64,000 bases of DNA. Origin: Pseudomonas sp. QS1027. GTDB taxonomy: Bacteria; Pseudomonadota; Gammaproteobacteria; Pseudomonadales; Pseudomonadaceae. Shown piece after piece: positions 46,484 through 55,428 of this stretch. Every line of letters begins with the position of its first letter. Positions within the stretch are counted from its first letter, which is position 1. The notes beneath the pieces are model-generated. The model was not told the origin of the DNA, did no database searches, and saw only the letters and a program-made list of their open reading frames with translations. The position numbers and the translations under genes are program-made. Where the stretch lies: assembly GCF_002814235.1 (NCBI RefSeq), contig NZ_PHSU01000007.1, forward strand, positions 62,001 through 126,000, in the 5' to 3' direction.

Positions 46484-47148
46484 TCCGTTGCCAAGGCCTG
46501 CGCTGGGGCGCCCCGGGCCAGCCCCTGACTCCCGCCGTGGATTTCGAACTCGCCGCCGGCAGCCTGACCGCCGTGATCGGTGCCAACGGCACCGGTAAAA
46601 GCAGCCTGTTGAAAGTCATCGCCGGGCTACAGAAACCGTTGTCCGGCAAAGTCCATCTGGATGTTCCACGGCGTGGCAGCCTGTCGTTCCTGCCGCAGCA
46701 ACAGCATCTGGACCGGCAATTTCCCATCAGCCTGCAAGAGCTGGTGGCTGCCGGCTTCTGGGGCATCAAGCAGACCCCGCAGCAACGCAGTGAACGCCTG
46801 CAAGCCGTGCTCGAAGACTGGCACCTCGGCGGCCTGGAACATCGCCCGTTGATGGCCTTGTCCGGCGGTGAGTTGCAGCGCGCCCTGCTCGCCCGCATGA
46901 GCCTGGCCTCGGCGCCGGTCCTGCTGCTCGACGAACCCCACGCCGCCCTCGACGAGGATGGTCAGGCGCTGCTGTGGAAACATATCCACGCCTGGCACGC
47001 CGAAGGTCGCACCCTGGTGGTGGTCTGCCATGACCTCGCCGCCGTGCGCCAGCACATCCCCAACGCCTTGCAGATCAAGAGCAGCGGTTGCGTCCTGGCG
47101 CCCAGTACCGAGCTGATCCGCCAACAACCCATTACGCAGGTAGCCTGA
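46480..47148 (+). CDS. Zinc ABC transporter ATPase (ZnuC-like, second copy type)
   Basis: The 222-aa ATPase has Walker A GANGTGKSS, Q-loop FLPQQQHLDRQFPIS, signature LSGGELQRA and Walker B VLLLDEPHAALDED. It belongs to the metal-type (ZnuC/MntB) ABC family by its partners. It overlaps folE2 by 4 bp and the permease by 1 bp, so the set is translationally coupled. It powers zinc uptake across the inner membrane. I do not see the main znuABC with zur here, so this is probably an additional system. Confidence 0.9.
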   Translation: MIRCQGLRWGAPGQPLTPAVDFELAAGSLTAVIGANGTGKSSLLKVIAGLQKPLSGKVHLDVPRRGSLSFLPQQQHLDRQFPISLQELVAAGFWGIKQTPQQRSERLQAVLEDWHLGGLEHRPLMALSGGELQRALLARMSLASAPVLLLDEPHAALDEDGQALLWKHIHAWHAEGRTLVVVCHDLAAVRQHIPNALQIKSSGCVLAPSTELIRQQPITQVA

Positions 47149-48017
47149 TGTTGATGTTCGCCAGCCACCTGTTGCAGCCGTTCCAGGATTTTGTGTTCAT
47201 GCGCCGGGCGTTGATCGGTGGGCTGGTCCTGGCCTGCAGCACCGCACCACTCGGGGTGTTCCTGATTCTGCGGCGCATGAGCCTGATCGGTGATGCCGTC
47301 GCCCACGGCATCTTGCCGGGCGCCGCCCTCGGTTTCTGGATCGCCGGCCTGAGCCTGCCGGCCCTGACCATCGGCGGCCTCGGCGCCGGCATGGGCATGG
47401 CCGGGCTCTCGGCCTGGATCACCCGCCGCACCGGCCTGCGCGAAGACGCCAGCCTGGCGGCGATCTACCCGATCTCCCTGGCCAGCGGCGTACTGATCCT
47501 CGGCATCGCCGGCAAACGCCTGGACCTGTTGCACCTGCTGTTCGGCTCGGCCCTGGCCGTCGACGGGCCGACCCTGACCGGCATGCTCTGGGTCTGCGGC
47601 ATCAGCCTGGTGTTGATGGCGCTGATCTATCGCCCGCTGCTGCTGGATACCCTCGACCCGCTGTTCCTGCAAACCGTCAGCCGCCTCGGCCCCCTGGCCC
47701 ACGGCGTGTTCCTGACCCTGGTGGTGCTGAACCTGGTGATCGGCTTCCAGGCCATCGGCGCCCTGATGGTGGTCGGCCTGATGATGCTACCGGCAATCGC
47801 CTCGCGTTTCTGGAGCCGCAACCTGCCGGTGCTGATGCTGATTGCGGCAGTGATCGGCTGCGTCTCGGTCACCCTCGGTCTGCTGCTGTCGTTCTACTAC
47901 TCGCTGCCCAGCGGCCCGGCCATTGTGCTGGTGGCTGGCGGCTTTTATCTGCTGTCCGTGGTCTTCGGTCCGGTGCACGGTTTGCTGCGCCGCCCTCCCT
48001 TGCTTACATCCCAATGA
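47148..48017 (+). CDS. Zinc ABC transporter permease (ZnuB-like)
   Basis: From the ATG at 47148, sharing one base with the ATPase stop, the 289-aa protein has the eight to nine membrane helices of ABC-3 permeases: FVFMRRALIGGLVLACSTAPLGVFLILRRMSLIGDAVAHGILPGAALGFWIAG, GALMVVGLMMLPAIASRFW, GLLLSFYYSLPSGPAIVLVAGGFYLLSVVFGP. The conserved LMGDAxAH-type motif reads LIGDAVAH. It forms the inner-membrane channel with the ZnuC-like ATPase. Confidence 0.92.
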   Translation: MLMFASHLLQPFQDFVFMRRALIGGLVLACSTAPLGVFLILRRMSLIGDAVAHGILPGAALGFWIAGLSLPALTIGGLGAGMGMAGLSAWITRRTGLREDASLAAIYPISLASGVLILGIAGKRLDLLHLLFGSALAVDGPTLTGMLWVCGISLVLMALIYRPLLLDTLDPLFLQTVSRLGPLAHGVFLTLVVLNLVIGFQAIGALMVVGLMMLPAIASRFWSRNLPVLMLIAAVIGCVSVTLGLLLSFYYSLPSGPAIVLVAGGFYLLSVVFGPVHGLLRRPPLLTSQ

Positions 48018-48028
48018 GGTCTCATCCG

Positions 48029-48916
48029 ATGCGCGCTTTACTCGTGTTGTTCAGCTCCGTGCTGGCCTTGTCACTGAACCTGTCCACCGCCCAAGCCGCG
48101 GACAAACTCCCGGTGGTCGCCAGCTTCAGTATCCTGCGCGACATCACCCAGCAGATCGGCGGCGACCATATCGCCGTGATCGGCATGGTCGGCCCGGACG
48201 CCGACGCCCACACCTACGAACCGACGCCAGATGACGCCAAGGCCCTGCTCAACGCCAAGCTGATCGTCAAGAACGGCCTGGGCTTCGAACCCTGGCTCGA
48301 CCGTCTGGTGACCAGCACCGAGACCAAGGCACCGGTGGTCACCGCCAGCAAGGGTGTGATCTCCCACACCATGGTCGACGACGGCGAAACCATTCCCGAC
48401 CCACACGCCTGGCACAACCTGGCCAACGCCGAAATCTATGTGAACAACATCACCAAGGCACTGATCCAGGTCGACCCGGCGAACAAGGACGACTACACCC
48501 GCAACAGCCAGGCCTACCTGAAAGTGATCCACGGCCTGTTGGCCGAAGCCAAGGTCAAGCTCGGCAACCTGCCGGCCGGCAACCGTCGCATCGTCACCTC
48601 CCATGACGCCTTCGGTTACCTGGGCCAGGCCTACGGCATCCAGTTCATGGCACCACAAGGCCTGTCCACCGAACGTGAGCCATCCGCCGCCGAAGTTGCC
48701 GCGCTGATCACCCAGATCCGCAAGGACAAGGTCAAGGCCGTGTTCATGGAAAACATCAAGGACGCCCGCCTGCTCCAGCAGATTGCCGACGAAAGCGGCG
48801 CGCAGATCGGCGGCACCCTGTATTCCGACGCCCTTGCCGCCGAAGGTCCGGCCAGCACCTTTACCGGTCTGTTCGAATACAACATGAACACCCTGCACGC
48901 GGCACTGAGCAAATGA
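48029..48916 (+). CDS. Zinc-binding periplasmic protein (ZnuA-like, no His-rich loop)
   Basis: I start at the ATG at 48029 with GAGGT upstream; an ATG at 48014 overlapping the permease stop would precede the signal peptide MRALLVLFSSVLALSLNLSTAQA. The 295-aa protein is a cluster A-I metal-binding protein with likely ligands His in DADAHTYEPTPDD, DPHAWHNLANA, SHDAFGYLGQAYGI and an Asp near LYSDAL. It lacks the His-rich loop of typical ZnuA. It captures metal in the periplasm for the two preceding gene products. Confidence 0.92.
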   Translation: MRALLVLFSSVLALSLNLSTAQAADKLPVVASFSILRDITQQIGGDHIAVIGMVGPDADAHTYEPTPDDAKALLNAKLIVKNGLGFEPWLDRLVTSTETKAPVVTASKGVISHTMVDDGETIPDPHAWHNLANAEIYVNNITKALIQVDPANKDDYTRNSQAYLKVIHGLLAEAKVKLGNLPAGNRRIVTSHDAFGYLGQAYGIQFMAPQGLSTEREPSAAEVAALITQIRKDKVKAVFMENIKDARLLQQIADESGAQIGGTLYSDALAAEGPASTFTGLFEYNMNTLHAALSK

Positions 48917-49347
48917 CCGCGCGGCCACCCTTGTCGATGCTCGATCTGGAGAGCGCCGCCCTGGGTAGCCGCTGGCCTCTCGCGGCGGTGCTCGACGCAC
49001 TGCCGTGGAACGAGGACGGACTGATCGCCGCCATCACCCAGCAACATGACACCGGCGAAGTGCTGATGCTGGCCTGGATGAACCGCCAGGCCCTCGGCGA
49101 AACCCTCGAGAGTCGCCAGGTCTGCTACTGGTCACGCTCGCGCCAGCGCCTGTGGCGCAAGGGCGAAACCTCCGGGCACCGCCAGCATCTGGTCGAGGCA
49201 CGCCTGGACTGCGATGGCGACGCCGTGCTGCTGCGCGTCGACCAGCAAGGCCCGGCCTGCCACACCGGGCGCCCCAACTGCTTCTACAACGCGATTCGTG
49301 ACGGCGAGGTGCACGTCATCAGCGCCCCCCAGGAGAATGCTTCATGA
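48913..49347 (+). CDS. Second phosphoribosyl-AMP cyclohydrolase (HisI-like)
   Basis: The 144-aa product matches HisI (histidine synthesis step 3): GLIAAITQQHDTGEVLMLAWMNRQAL, CYWSRSRQRLWRKGETSGHRQ, and the metal-binding LDCDGDAVLLRVDQQGPACHTGRPNCFY. The three Cys and CDGD of the zinc/magnesium sites are kept. Its ATG overlaps the ZnuA-like stop. A hisI paralogue in a zinc-uptake operon suggests a backup enzyme that works at low zinc; how it would need less zinc is not visible in the motif. Confidence 0.92.
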   Translation: MTARPPLSMLDLESAALGSRWPLAAVLDALPWNEDGLIAAITQQHDTGEVLMLAWMNRQALGETLESRQVCYWSRSRQRLWRKGETSGHRQHLVEARLDCDGDAVLLRVDQQGPACHTGRPNCFYNAIRDGEVHVISAPQENAS

Positions 49348-49904
49348 TCCGCAGGAATCCATCCGGCGACCTACCGCTGATCGCCGAGTCCGCCTATGTG
49401 GACAAGACCGCGATCATCTGCGGCAAAGTCGTGATCGGTGAAAACGTCTTTGTCGGCCCCTACGCGGTAATCCGCGCCGACGAAGTCAACGCACAAGGCG
49501 AAATGGACCCGATCGTCATCGGCGCCAATTCGAATATCCAGGACGGCGTGGTGATCCACTCCAAATCCGGCGCGGCGGTGACCATCGGCGAGTTCACCTC
49601 CATCGCCCACCGTTCCATCGTCCATGGCCCCTGCACCGTCGGCGACCGGGTGTTCATCGGCTTCAACAGCGTGCTGTTCAACTGCGCGGTGGGTGACGGC
49701 AGCGTGGTCCGGCACAACTCGGTGGTGGACGGTCGCGACCTGCCGCCGGACTTCTACGTGCCCTCCACCACCCGCATCGGCCCGGGCACCGACCTGTCGC
49801 AATTCCCGCCGGTGAGTGTCAGCGCCTCGGAGTTTTCCGAAGACGTGGCGCGGACCAACGTTGACCTGGTGCGCGGCTACAAGGCCCTGCAAAACGAGTT
49901 CTGA
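49344..49904 (+). CDS. Gamma-carbonic-anhydrase-family protein (left-handed beta helix)
   Basis: The 186-aa protein is built of hexapeptide repeats (VIGENVFVGPYAVIRADEV, IVIGANSNIQDGVVIHSKSGAAVTIGEFTSIAHRSIVHGPCTVGDRVFIGFNSVLFNCAVG). Candidate metal-binding histidines lie in VIHSKSG and IAHRSIVHG. Gamma carbonic anhydrases can use iron or cobalt instead of zinc, so this fits a zinc-sparing role, as for the homologue in the PAO1 zinc cluster. ATGA overlap with the upstream gene. Confidence 0.9.
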   Translation: MIRRNPSGDLPLIAESAYVDKTAIICGKVVIGENVFVGPYAVIRADEVNAQGEMDPIVIGANSNIQDGVVIHSKSGAAVTIGEFTSIAHRSIVHGPCTVGDRVFIGFNSVLFNCAVGDGSVVRHNSVVDGRDLPPDFYVPSTTRIGPGTDLSQFPPVSVSASEFSEDVARTNVDLVRGYKALQNEF

Positions 49905-49906
49905 CC

Positions 49907-51244
49907 ATGAGCAGCCTGCTGATCCGCAACGCCCGCGTGGTGAACGAGGGGCGTGAATTCGATGCCGATATCCGGGTCATCAATGGCCGGATCGAGACCC
50001 TCGCCGCGCAGATCCACAACGCCAGCGCCGACCAGGAAATCGACGCCGCGGGTCAATGGCTGCTGCCCGGGATGATCGACGACCAGGTGCATTTCCGCGA
50101 TCCCGGCGCGCCGGCCAAGGGCAGTCTCTACAGTGAGTCGCGGGCGGCGGTGGCAGGCGGCATCACCAGCTACATGGACATGCCCAACACCCAGCCGGCG
50201 ACCCTGACCCTCGACGCCCTGGCCGACAAGCAGCGCCGTGCCGCCTTGAATTCGGTGGCCAACTACGGCTTTCACTTCGGCGTCAGCAACGACAACCTCG
50301 ACACCATCGCCGCCCTCGATCCGACCAGCGTGGCCGGGGTCAAGGTGTTCATGGGCGCGTCCACCGGCAATATGCTGGTGGACGATCCCCGGGTGCTGGA
50401 GAGACTGTTCGCCGAAGTGCCGACGATCCTCCTCGCGCACTGCGAACACACGCCGACCATCAAGGCCCGCGAGGAAAACCTGCGGGAGCTGTTCGGCGGT
50501 GTCATTCCCCCCGACGCGCACCCGTTGATCCGCAATGCCGAGGCCTGCTATCGCTCCTCGTCAATGGCGGTGGAGCTGGCCCGGCGCCATGGCACACGTC
50601 TGCACGTGCTGCACCTGACCACCGAGCGGGAACTGGCGCTGTTCGAGAACAAGCCGCTGAGTGAAAAACACATCAGTGCCGAGGTCTGCCTGCATCATTT
50701 GCTGTTCGACGACCGCGACTACCCGCGCCTGGGCAACCTGATCAAATGCAACCCGGCCATCAAGCACCAGTCGGATCGCGATGCCCTGCGTGAAGCCTTG
50801 CTGAGCAACCGCGTGGATGTCATCGGCAGCGATCACGCGCCGCACACCTGGGAAGAAAAACAACGCCCTTACAGCGAGGCACCGTCCGGCTTGCCGCTGG
50901 TCCAGCATGCACTGCCGGCCCTGATGGAGCTGGTGGCCGGACGGGTCCTGCCGTTGACCACCCTGGTGGAAAAGACCAGCCACCGGGTCGCCGACCTGTT
51001 CGCCATTCCCGACCGTGGTTACCTGCGCGAAGGCTACTGGGCCGACCTGGTGCTGATAAACCGCGAGCCGCTGTCGCGACCGGTGAGCGCCGAGCCGCTG
51101 CTGTCGCAATGCGGCTGGACACCCTTCGTCGAGCGACGTTTCCGCCACTGGGTCAGCACCACGGTGGTGTCCGGCCAGGTGGCCTGGCATGCCGGAAAAA
51201 TCCACGACACCTGCCAGGGCCAGCCCCTGCGCTTTCTCCGTTAA
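49907..51244 (+). CDS. Dihydroorotase-like protein with altered metal site (PyrQ-type)
   Basis: The 445-aa product follows dihydroorotase (pyrimidine step 3) throughout: [44 protein letters not shown] (carboxylated Lys146), [23 protein letters not shown] and [14 protein letters not shown]. The usual first metal ligands H-x-H read Gln60-Val-His62, so one zinc-binding His is gone while the others remain. It could work with one metal or another metal, or have a changed function. It starts 2 bp after the previous stop in the zinc operon. Confidence 0.92.
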   Translation: MSSLLIRNARVVNEGREFDADIRVINGRIETLAAQIHNASADQEIDAAGQWLLPGMIDDQVHFRDPGAPAKGSLYSESRAAVAGGITSYMDMPNTQPATLTLDALADKQRRAALNSVANYGFHFGVSNDNLDTIAALDPTSVAGVKVFMGASTGNMLVDDPRVLERLFAEVPTILLAHCEHTPTIKAREENLRELFGGVIPPDAHPLIRNAEACYRSSSMAVELARRHGTRLHVLHLTTERELALFENKPLSEKHISAEVCLHHLLFDDRDYPRLGNLIKCNPAIKHQSDRDALREALLSNRVDVIGSDHAPHTWEEKQRPYSEAPSGLPLVQHALPALMELVAGRVLPLTTLVEKTSHRVADLFAIPDRGYLREGYWADLVLINREPLSRPVSAEPLLSQCGWTPFVERRFRHWVSTTVVSGQVAWHAGKIHDTCQGQPLRFLR

Positions 51245-51281
51245 TCCGTCCCACCGCCTGATCGACCAAGGACCGCCACCG

Positions 51282-53174
51282 ATGATCCGCATTACCCTCC
51301 CCGATGGCTCGCAACGCGAGTACGACCAGCCGCTCACGGTGTTCGAAGTGGCCGCCAGCATCGGCACCGGCCTGGCCAAGGCGGCCGTGGCCGGTCGGGT
51401 CGACGGCATGCTCGTGGACTGTGGCACCCTGATCGAACAGGACGCGGCGGTGAGCATCATCACCCCACGGGACACCGAGGGCCTGGAGATTCTCCAGCAC
51501 TCCTGCGCACACCTGCTGGCGATGGCGGTGAAGCAGTTGTACCCCTCGGCCCAGGTCACCATCGGCCCGGTGATCGAGGACGGCTTCTTCTACGATTTCG
51601 CCTATGAGCGTGCCTTCACGCCCAAGGACCTGGAGCTGATCGAAGCGCGCATGCAGGCCCTGGCCGCGACCAATCATTCGGTACACCGCCGTGAGTTGCC
51701 ACGCGACGAAGCCATCGCCTGTTTTGAAGCGCGCGGTGAGCACTACAAGGCCGAGCTGATTCGCACCATCCCGGACGGTGAAGTGCTGTCACTGTATCGC
51801 CAGGGTGATTTCGAAGACCTGTGTCGCGGCCCCCATGTGCCTTCGACCGGGCTGCTGCAAGCCTTCAAGCTGACCAAGGTGGCGGGCGCCTACTGGCGCG
51901 GCGACGCCAACAACGCACCGCTGCAACGGATCTACGGTACCTGCTGGGCCAACGCCAAGGACCTCAAGGCCTACCTCACCCGCCTCGAAGAAGCCGGCAA
52001 GCGCGATCACCGCAAGCTGGGCGCACAACTGGACCTGTTCCATTTCGACGACTGCGCACCGGGCTCGGTGTTCTGGCACGCCAAGGGCTGGACCCTGTTC
52101 CAGCAACTGATCGGCTATATGCGCAAGCGCCAGGAACAGGCCGGTTACATCGAGGTGAATACCCCGGACGTGATGGATCGCGGACTGTGGGAAACCTCCG
52201 GGCATTGGCAGAACTACCGTGATCATATGTTCACCACCACCACCGAGGATGAGCGGGTGTTCGCCCTCAAGCCGATGAACTGCCCCGGCGCGGTGTCGAT
52301 CTTCGGCCATGGCCTCAAGAGCTATCGCGACCTGCCGCTGCGTATCGCCGAGTTCGGCAAGGTCCATCGCTACGAGCCGTCCGGCGCCTTGCACGGGCTG
52401 TTGCGGGTACGTCACTTTACCCAGGACGACGCCCATATCTTCTGCACACCGGCGCAGATGCAGGCCGAATGCGAGACCGCGATTGCCCTGGTGTTCGATA
52501 TCTACAGCGAGTTCGGCTTCGACGATATCGTGGTCAAGCTCTCCACACGGCCAGCCAATCGGATCGGCAGCAACGAAACCTGGGACCAGTTGGAAGGTGC
52601 GCTGATCGGTGCCCTCGGGCAGATGGGTATCGAATACCGGATCAATCCCGGCGAAGGAGCGTTCTATGGGCCGAAGCTGGAATTTGTCCTGCGCGATGCC
52701 ATCGGCCGCGACTGGCAATGCGGCACCTTGCAGGTCGACCTCAATCTGCCGGAACGCTTCGACATCGGCTATATCAGCGAAAGTGGCGAGCGCCAACGGC
52801 CGGTGATGTTGCACCGGGCGCTGTTCGGTTCACTGGAGCGTTTTATCGGCATTCTGATCGAGCATTACAGCGGCGCGTTGCCGGTCTGGCTGGCGCCGTT
52901 GCAGGCGGTGGTGCTGAATATCAGCGAGGGCCAGGCCGAATATGCCAGGGATGTCGCCGAGGGTTTGAAGATCCGCGGCCTCAGGGCCAGCGCGGATCTG
53001 CGCAACGAGAAGGTCGGCTACAAGATCCGCGAGCACAGCCTGCAGAAAGTGCCGTACCTGCTGGTGGTGGGCGAGAAGGAAAAGGCCGCCGGGCAGGTCA
53101 GCCTGCGCAGTCGGCAGGGCGAGGATCTTGGGGTGATGAGCCTGGAGACGGCGTTCCAGCGGCTGACCGCATGA
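51282..53174 (+). CDS. thrS: Second threonyl-tRNA synthetase
   Basis: From the ATG at 51282 with AAGGA upstream the enzyme is 630 aa. It has the TGS domain, the editing domain (HSCAH, His73/His77, and LCRGPH), the class II core and anticodon-binding domain. The catalytic zinc ligands known from E. coli are all kept at the same numbers: Cys334 (MNCPG), His385 (DDAH) and His511 (MLHRA). The residue after MNCPG is Ala337 where E. coli has His. It is the last gene of the folE2 operon, so it is probably a zinc-starvation paralogue; the housekeeping thrS normally precedes infC elsewhere. Confidence 0.93.
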   Translation: MIRITLPDGSQREYDQPLTVFEVAASIGTGLAKAAVAGRVDGMLVDCGTLIEQDAAVSIITPRDTEGLEILQHSCAHLLAMAVKQLYPSAQVTIGPVIEDGFFYDFAYERAFTPKDLELIEARMQALAATNHSVHRRELPRDEAIACFEARGEHYKAELIRTIPDGEVLSLYRQGDFEDLCRGPHVPSTGLLQAFKLTKVAGAYWRGDANNAPLQRIYGTCWANAKDLKAYLTRLEEAGKRDHRKLGAQLDLFHFDDCAPGSVFWHAKGWTLFQQLIGYMRKRQEQAGYIEVNTPDVMDRGLWETSGHWQNYRDHMFTTTTEDERVFALKPMNCPGAVSIFGHGLKSYRDLPLRIAEFGKVHRYEPSGALHGLLRVRHFTQDDAHIFCTPAQMQAECETAIALVFDIYSEFGFDDIVVKLSTRPANRIGSNETWDQLEGALIGALGQMGIEYRINPGEGAFYGPKLEFVLRDAIGRDWQCGTLQVDLNLPERFDIGYISESGERQRPVMLHRALFGSLERFIGILIEHYSGALPVWLAPLQAVVLNISEGQAEYARDVAEGLKIRGLRASADLRNEKVGYKIREHSLQKVPYLLVVGEKEKAAGQVSLRSRQGEDLGVMSLETAFQRLTA

Positions 53175-53194
53175 TTCCCTGAAAACACCAACCT

Positions 53195-53278
53195 TGTAGG
53201 AGCCGGCTTGCTGGCGATGGCGGCCGGATAGTCGATGCAAGGCTGGCGGGCTCCATCGCCAGCAAGCCGGCTCCTACA
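53195..53278. repeat. REPIN (matched inverted REP pair), 84 bp
   Basis: TGTAGGAGCCGGCTTGCTGG (53195-53214) and exact inverted CCAGCAAGCCGGCTCCTACA (53259-53278), between thrS and the convergent DUF3617 gene, the same length and arms as the element at 41295. Confidence 0.93.
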
Positions 53279-53291
53279 GGTTTGCGGTGTA

Positions 53292-53807
53292 TCAGGTGCG
53301 CGGTTTCACCGGCCCACAATCCTGTCCCATCCACACCGCCCGGGTTTCCATGCTGCCGTTCTGCTGGATGCCGGTGGCATTGAAAGTCCCGCTGACCTTG
53401 GTGCTGAACTCGCGGTCACTGACAAAATGCGCTACGCCGCTGCCCTGGGCCTTCGGACAGCTGAAACGGAATTTCCAATCCGGGCCGTTGCGCTCGGTGA
53501 CCTGCTGCTGGCAACCCGATTGCGGATCGGTCAGCGGAATCGACTCGGACGCCACCTGTTGCGGCGTCAGGCATACCCGTACGCCCTCCCCACCGAGGTT
53601 GATCCCCTGCTTCTCCAGCGCCGCGCGCTGCTCCGGGGTGGTGTTCTGTTTCAGCACGCCCATGAGCATGCCGACATCCAACTGTTGGTTCTCGACCTGC
53701 ACATTGCTGGAGGTCAACTCCCACAAACCCGGTTGCAGCACCTGCGCCTGGGCAACGGGAATCATTGAACCAAGGACAAGGGCCAGGCCCGGCAGACGAA
53801 GGTTCAT
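53292..53807 (-). CDS. DUF3617 exported protein
   Basis: From the ATG at 53807, with TAGGAG upstream, the 171-aa protein has a signal peptide (MNLRLPGLALVLGSMIPVAQAQ). The DUF3617 pattern follows: LQPGLWELTSSNVQVENQQLD, VRVCLTPQQVAS, CQQQVTERNGPDWKFRFSCPKAQGSGVAHFVSDREFSTKVSGTF. Its four cysteines probably form disulphides in the periplasm. Function unknown. It is convergent with the zinc operon and not obviously part of it. Confidence 0.87.
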   Translation of the reverse strand: MNLRLPGLALVLGSMIPVAQAQVLQPGLWELTSSNVQVENQQLDVGMLMGVLKQNTTPEQRAALEKQGINLGGEGVRVCLTPQQVASESIPLTDPQSGCQQQVTERNGPDWKFRFSCPKAQGSGVAHFVSDREFSTKVSGTFNATGIQQNGSMETRAVWMGQDCGPVKPRT

Positions 53808-53936
53808 CAAGTAGCTCCTAGAGAGTGGTCCACCTTGGACGTCAGAATCATGCGGGGGTTGCGTCAAGAATTAAATAGCGACAATAACGCCGGAACATGG
53901 TCTGTTAGACATTGAAGACGCCTGAGCAGGACCACC

Positions 53937-55376
53937 ATGGATTTTTTTGGCCCACACCTTTTCGCCTACCTGATTGCCCTGATTCATTCCCTTGGCCTGA
54001 TCGCCGCCATCCATGCCGTGTTGACCGTGCGCACAGCGCAGGGCGCGATCGCCTGGGCCCTGTCGCTGATGTTCATCCCGTACCTGACACTGATTCCCTA
54101 TCTGGTCTTCGGCCGCAGCAGCTTCGACGCCTACATCAAGGCCCGGCGCCAGGCCAACGTGGAAATGCGCAAGGCCATCGCCGACCTGAACTGGCGCCCC
54201 TGGGTCGAGGAAGCCCTGGCTGCGCGCAGCTCCCAGGCCTATGCCTCGCTGCGGGCGATGCCGAAACTGGGGCGCATGCCGTGCCTGGCGAACAACCAGG
54301 TGCAGTTGCTGATCAACGGCGACGCGACCTTCGAGGCGATTTTCCAGGCCATCGACCAGGCCCGGGAAGCGGTGCTGGTGCAGTTTTTCATTATCCACGA
54401 CGACCAACTCGGCCGACGGCTGCAGAAGAAGCTCCTGGAAAAGGCCGCCGAAGGTGTGGCGATCTATGTGCTCTATGACCGCATCGGCAGCCATGCCCTG
54501 CCCCACACCTACGTCGAGACCTTGCGTGAAGGCGGTGTGCATATCCGTGCGTTCGCCACCCGCAGTGGCTGGCTGAACCGCTTCCAGGTGAATTTCCGCA
54601 ACCATCGCAAAGTGGTAGTGGTCGACGGCCTGGTGGGTTTTGTTGGCGGGCATAACGTCGGCGACGAGTACCTGGGGATCAAACCACCGCTGGCGCCCTG
54701 GCGCGACACCCATGTGCGGGTGAGCGGCCCGGTAGTCGCCTGCTTGCAGGAATCGTTCGCCGAAGACTGGTTCTGGGCCTCGCGCAAACTGCCGCCGCTG
54801 ATCCTGCCGGAGTCCTACCCGGACGACGGCGTGCTCTGCCAGTTGCTCGCCAGCGGCCCGGCCGACCCGGTGGAAACCTGTTCGCTGTTCTTCGTCGAAG
54901 CCATTCATGCGGCCCGGGAACGGGTCTGGATCACCAGCCCCTACTTCATCCCCGACGAAGCGGTGTTCGCCGCCTTGCGCCTGGCGGTGCTGCGCGGCGT
55001 GGATGTGCGCCTGCTGCTGCCGTCACGCCCGGACCACCGCATTGTCTACGCCGCCTCCAGCCTGTACGCCTTTGAAGCCGTGCGTGCCGGGGTGCGGGTG
55101 TTCCGCTACCGCCCGGGTTTCCTGCATCAGAAGGTGGTCTTGGTGGACAACGAAATCAGCGCCATCGGCAGCGCGAACCTGGATAACCGCTCGTTCCGGC
55201 TGAATTTCGAACTGATGTTGCTGACCGTGGACGAAGCCTTCGCCCGGGAAGTGGAACAGATGCTCGAGAAAGACTTTGCCCTGGCCCATGAAGTGGCCAA
55301 GGACGAAAGCCGCAAAACCCATCGCCTGCAACAGCTCGGCATGCGGGTCGCACGCTTGATCTCGCCGATCCTCTAG
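53937..55376 (+). CDS. cls: Cardiolipin synthase
   Basis: The 479-aa enzyme has two N-terminal membrane helices ([44 protein letters not shown]) and two phospholipase-D motifs: [18 protein letters not shown] and [20 protein letters not shown]. It joins two phosphatidylglycerols to cardiolipin at the inner membrane. Length and order are typical of the ClsA type. It starts with AGGAC upstream, 69 bp before which no further gene is visible. Confidence 0.94.
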   Translation: MDFFGPHLFAYLIALIHSLGLIAAIHAVLTVRTAQGAIAWALSLMFIPYLTLIPYLVFGRSSFDAYIKARRQANVEMRKAIADLNWRPWVEEALAARSSQAYASLRAMPKLGRMPCLANNQVQLLINGDATFEAIFQAIDQAREAVLVQFFIIHDDQLGRRLQKKLLEKAAEGVAIYVLYDRIGSHALPHTYVETLREGGVHIRAFATRSGWLNRFQVNFRNHRKVVVVDGLVGFVGGHNVGDEYLGIKPPLAPWRDTHVRVSGPVVACLQESFAEDWFWASRKLPPLILPESYPDDGVLCQLLASGPADPVETCSLFFVEAIHAARERVWITSPYFIPDEAVFAALRLAVLRGVDVRLLLPSRPDHRIVYAASSLYAFEAVRAGVRVFRYRPGFLHQKVVLVDNEISAIGSANLDNRSFRLNFELMLLTVDEAFAREVEQMLEKDFALAHEVAKDESRKTHRLQQLGMRVARLISPIL

Positions 55377-55383
55377 CGATGAA

Positions 55384-55426
55384 CCTCAGCGCCGGCGCCG
55401 CCGACTTCGGCAGCGCCGGCGAGAGG
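55384..55426. terminator. Hairpin between convergent cls and cfa-type genes
   Basis: CGCCGGCG at 55390-55397 pairs with CGCCGGCG at 55414-55421, extended by CCTC/GAGG outside and a small inner stem. The structure fills the short gap between the two stops; there is no T-run. Confidence 0.5.
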
Positions 55427-55428
55427 CT

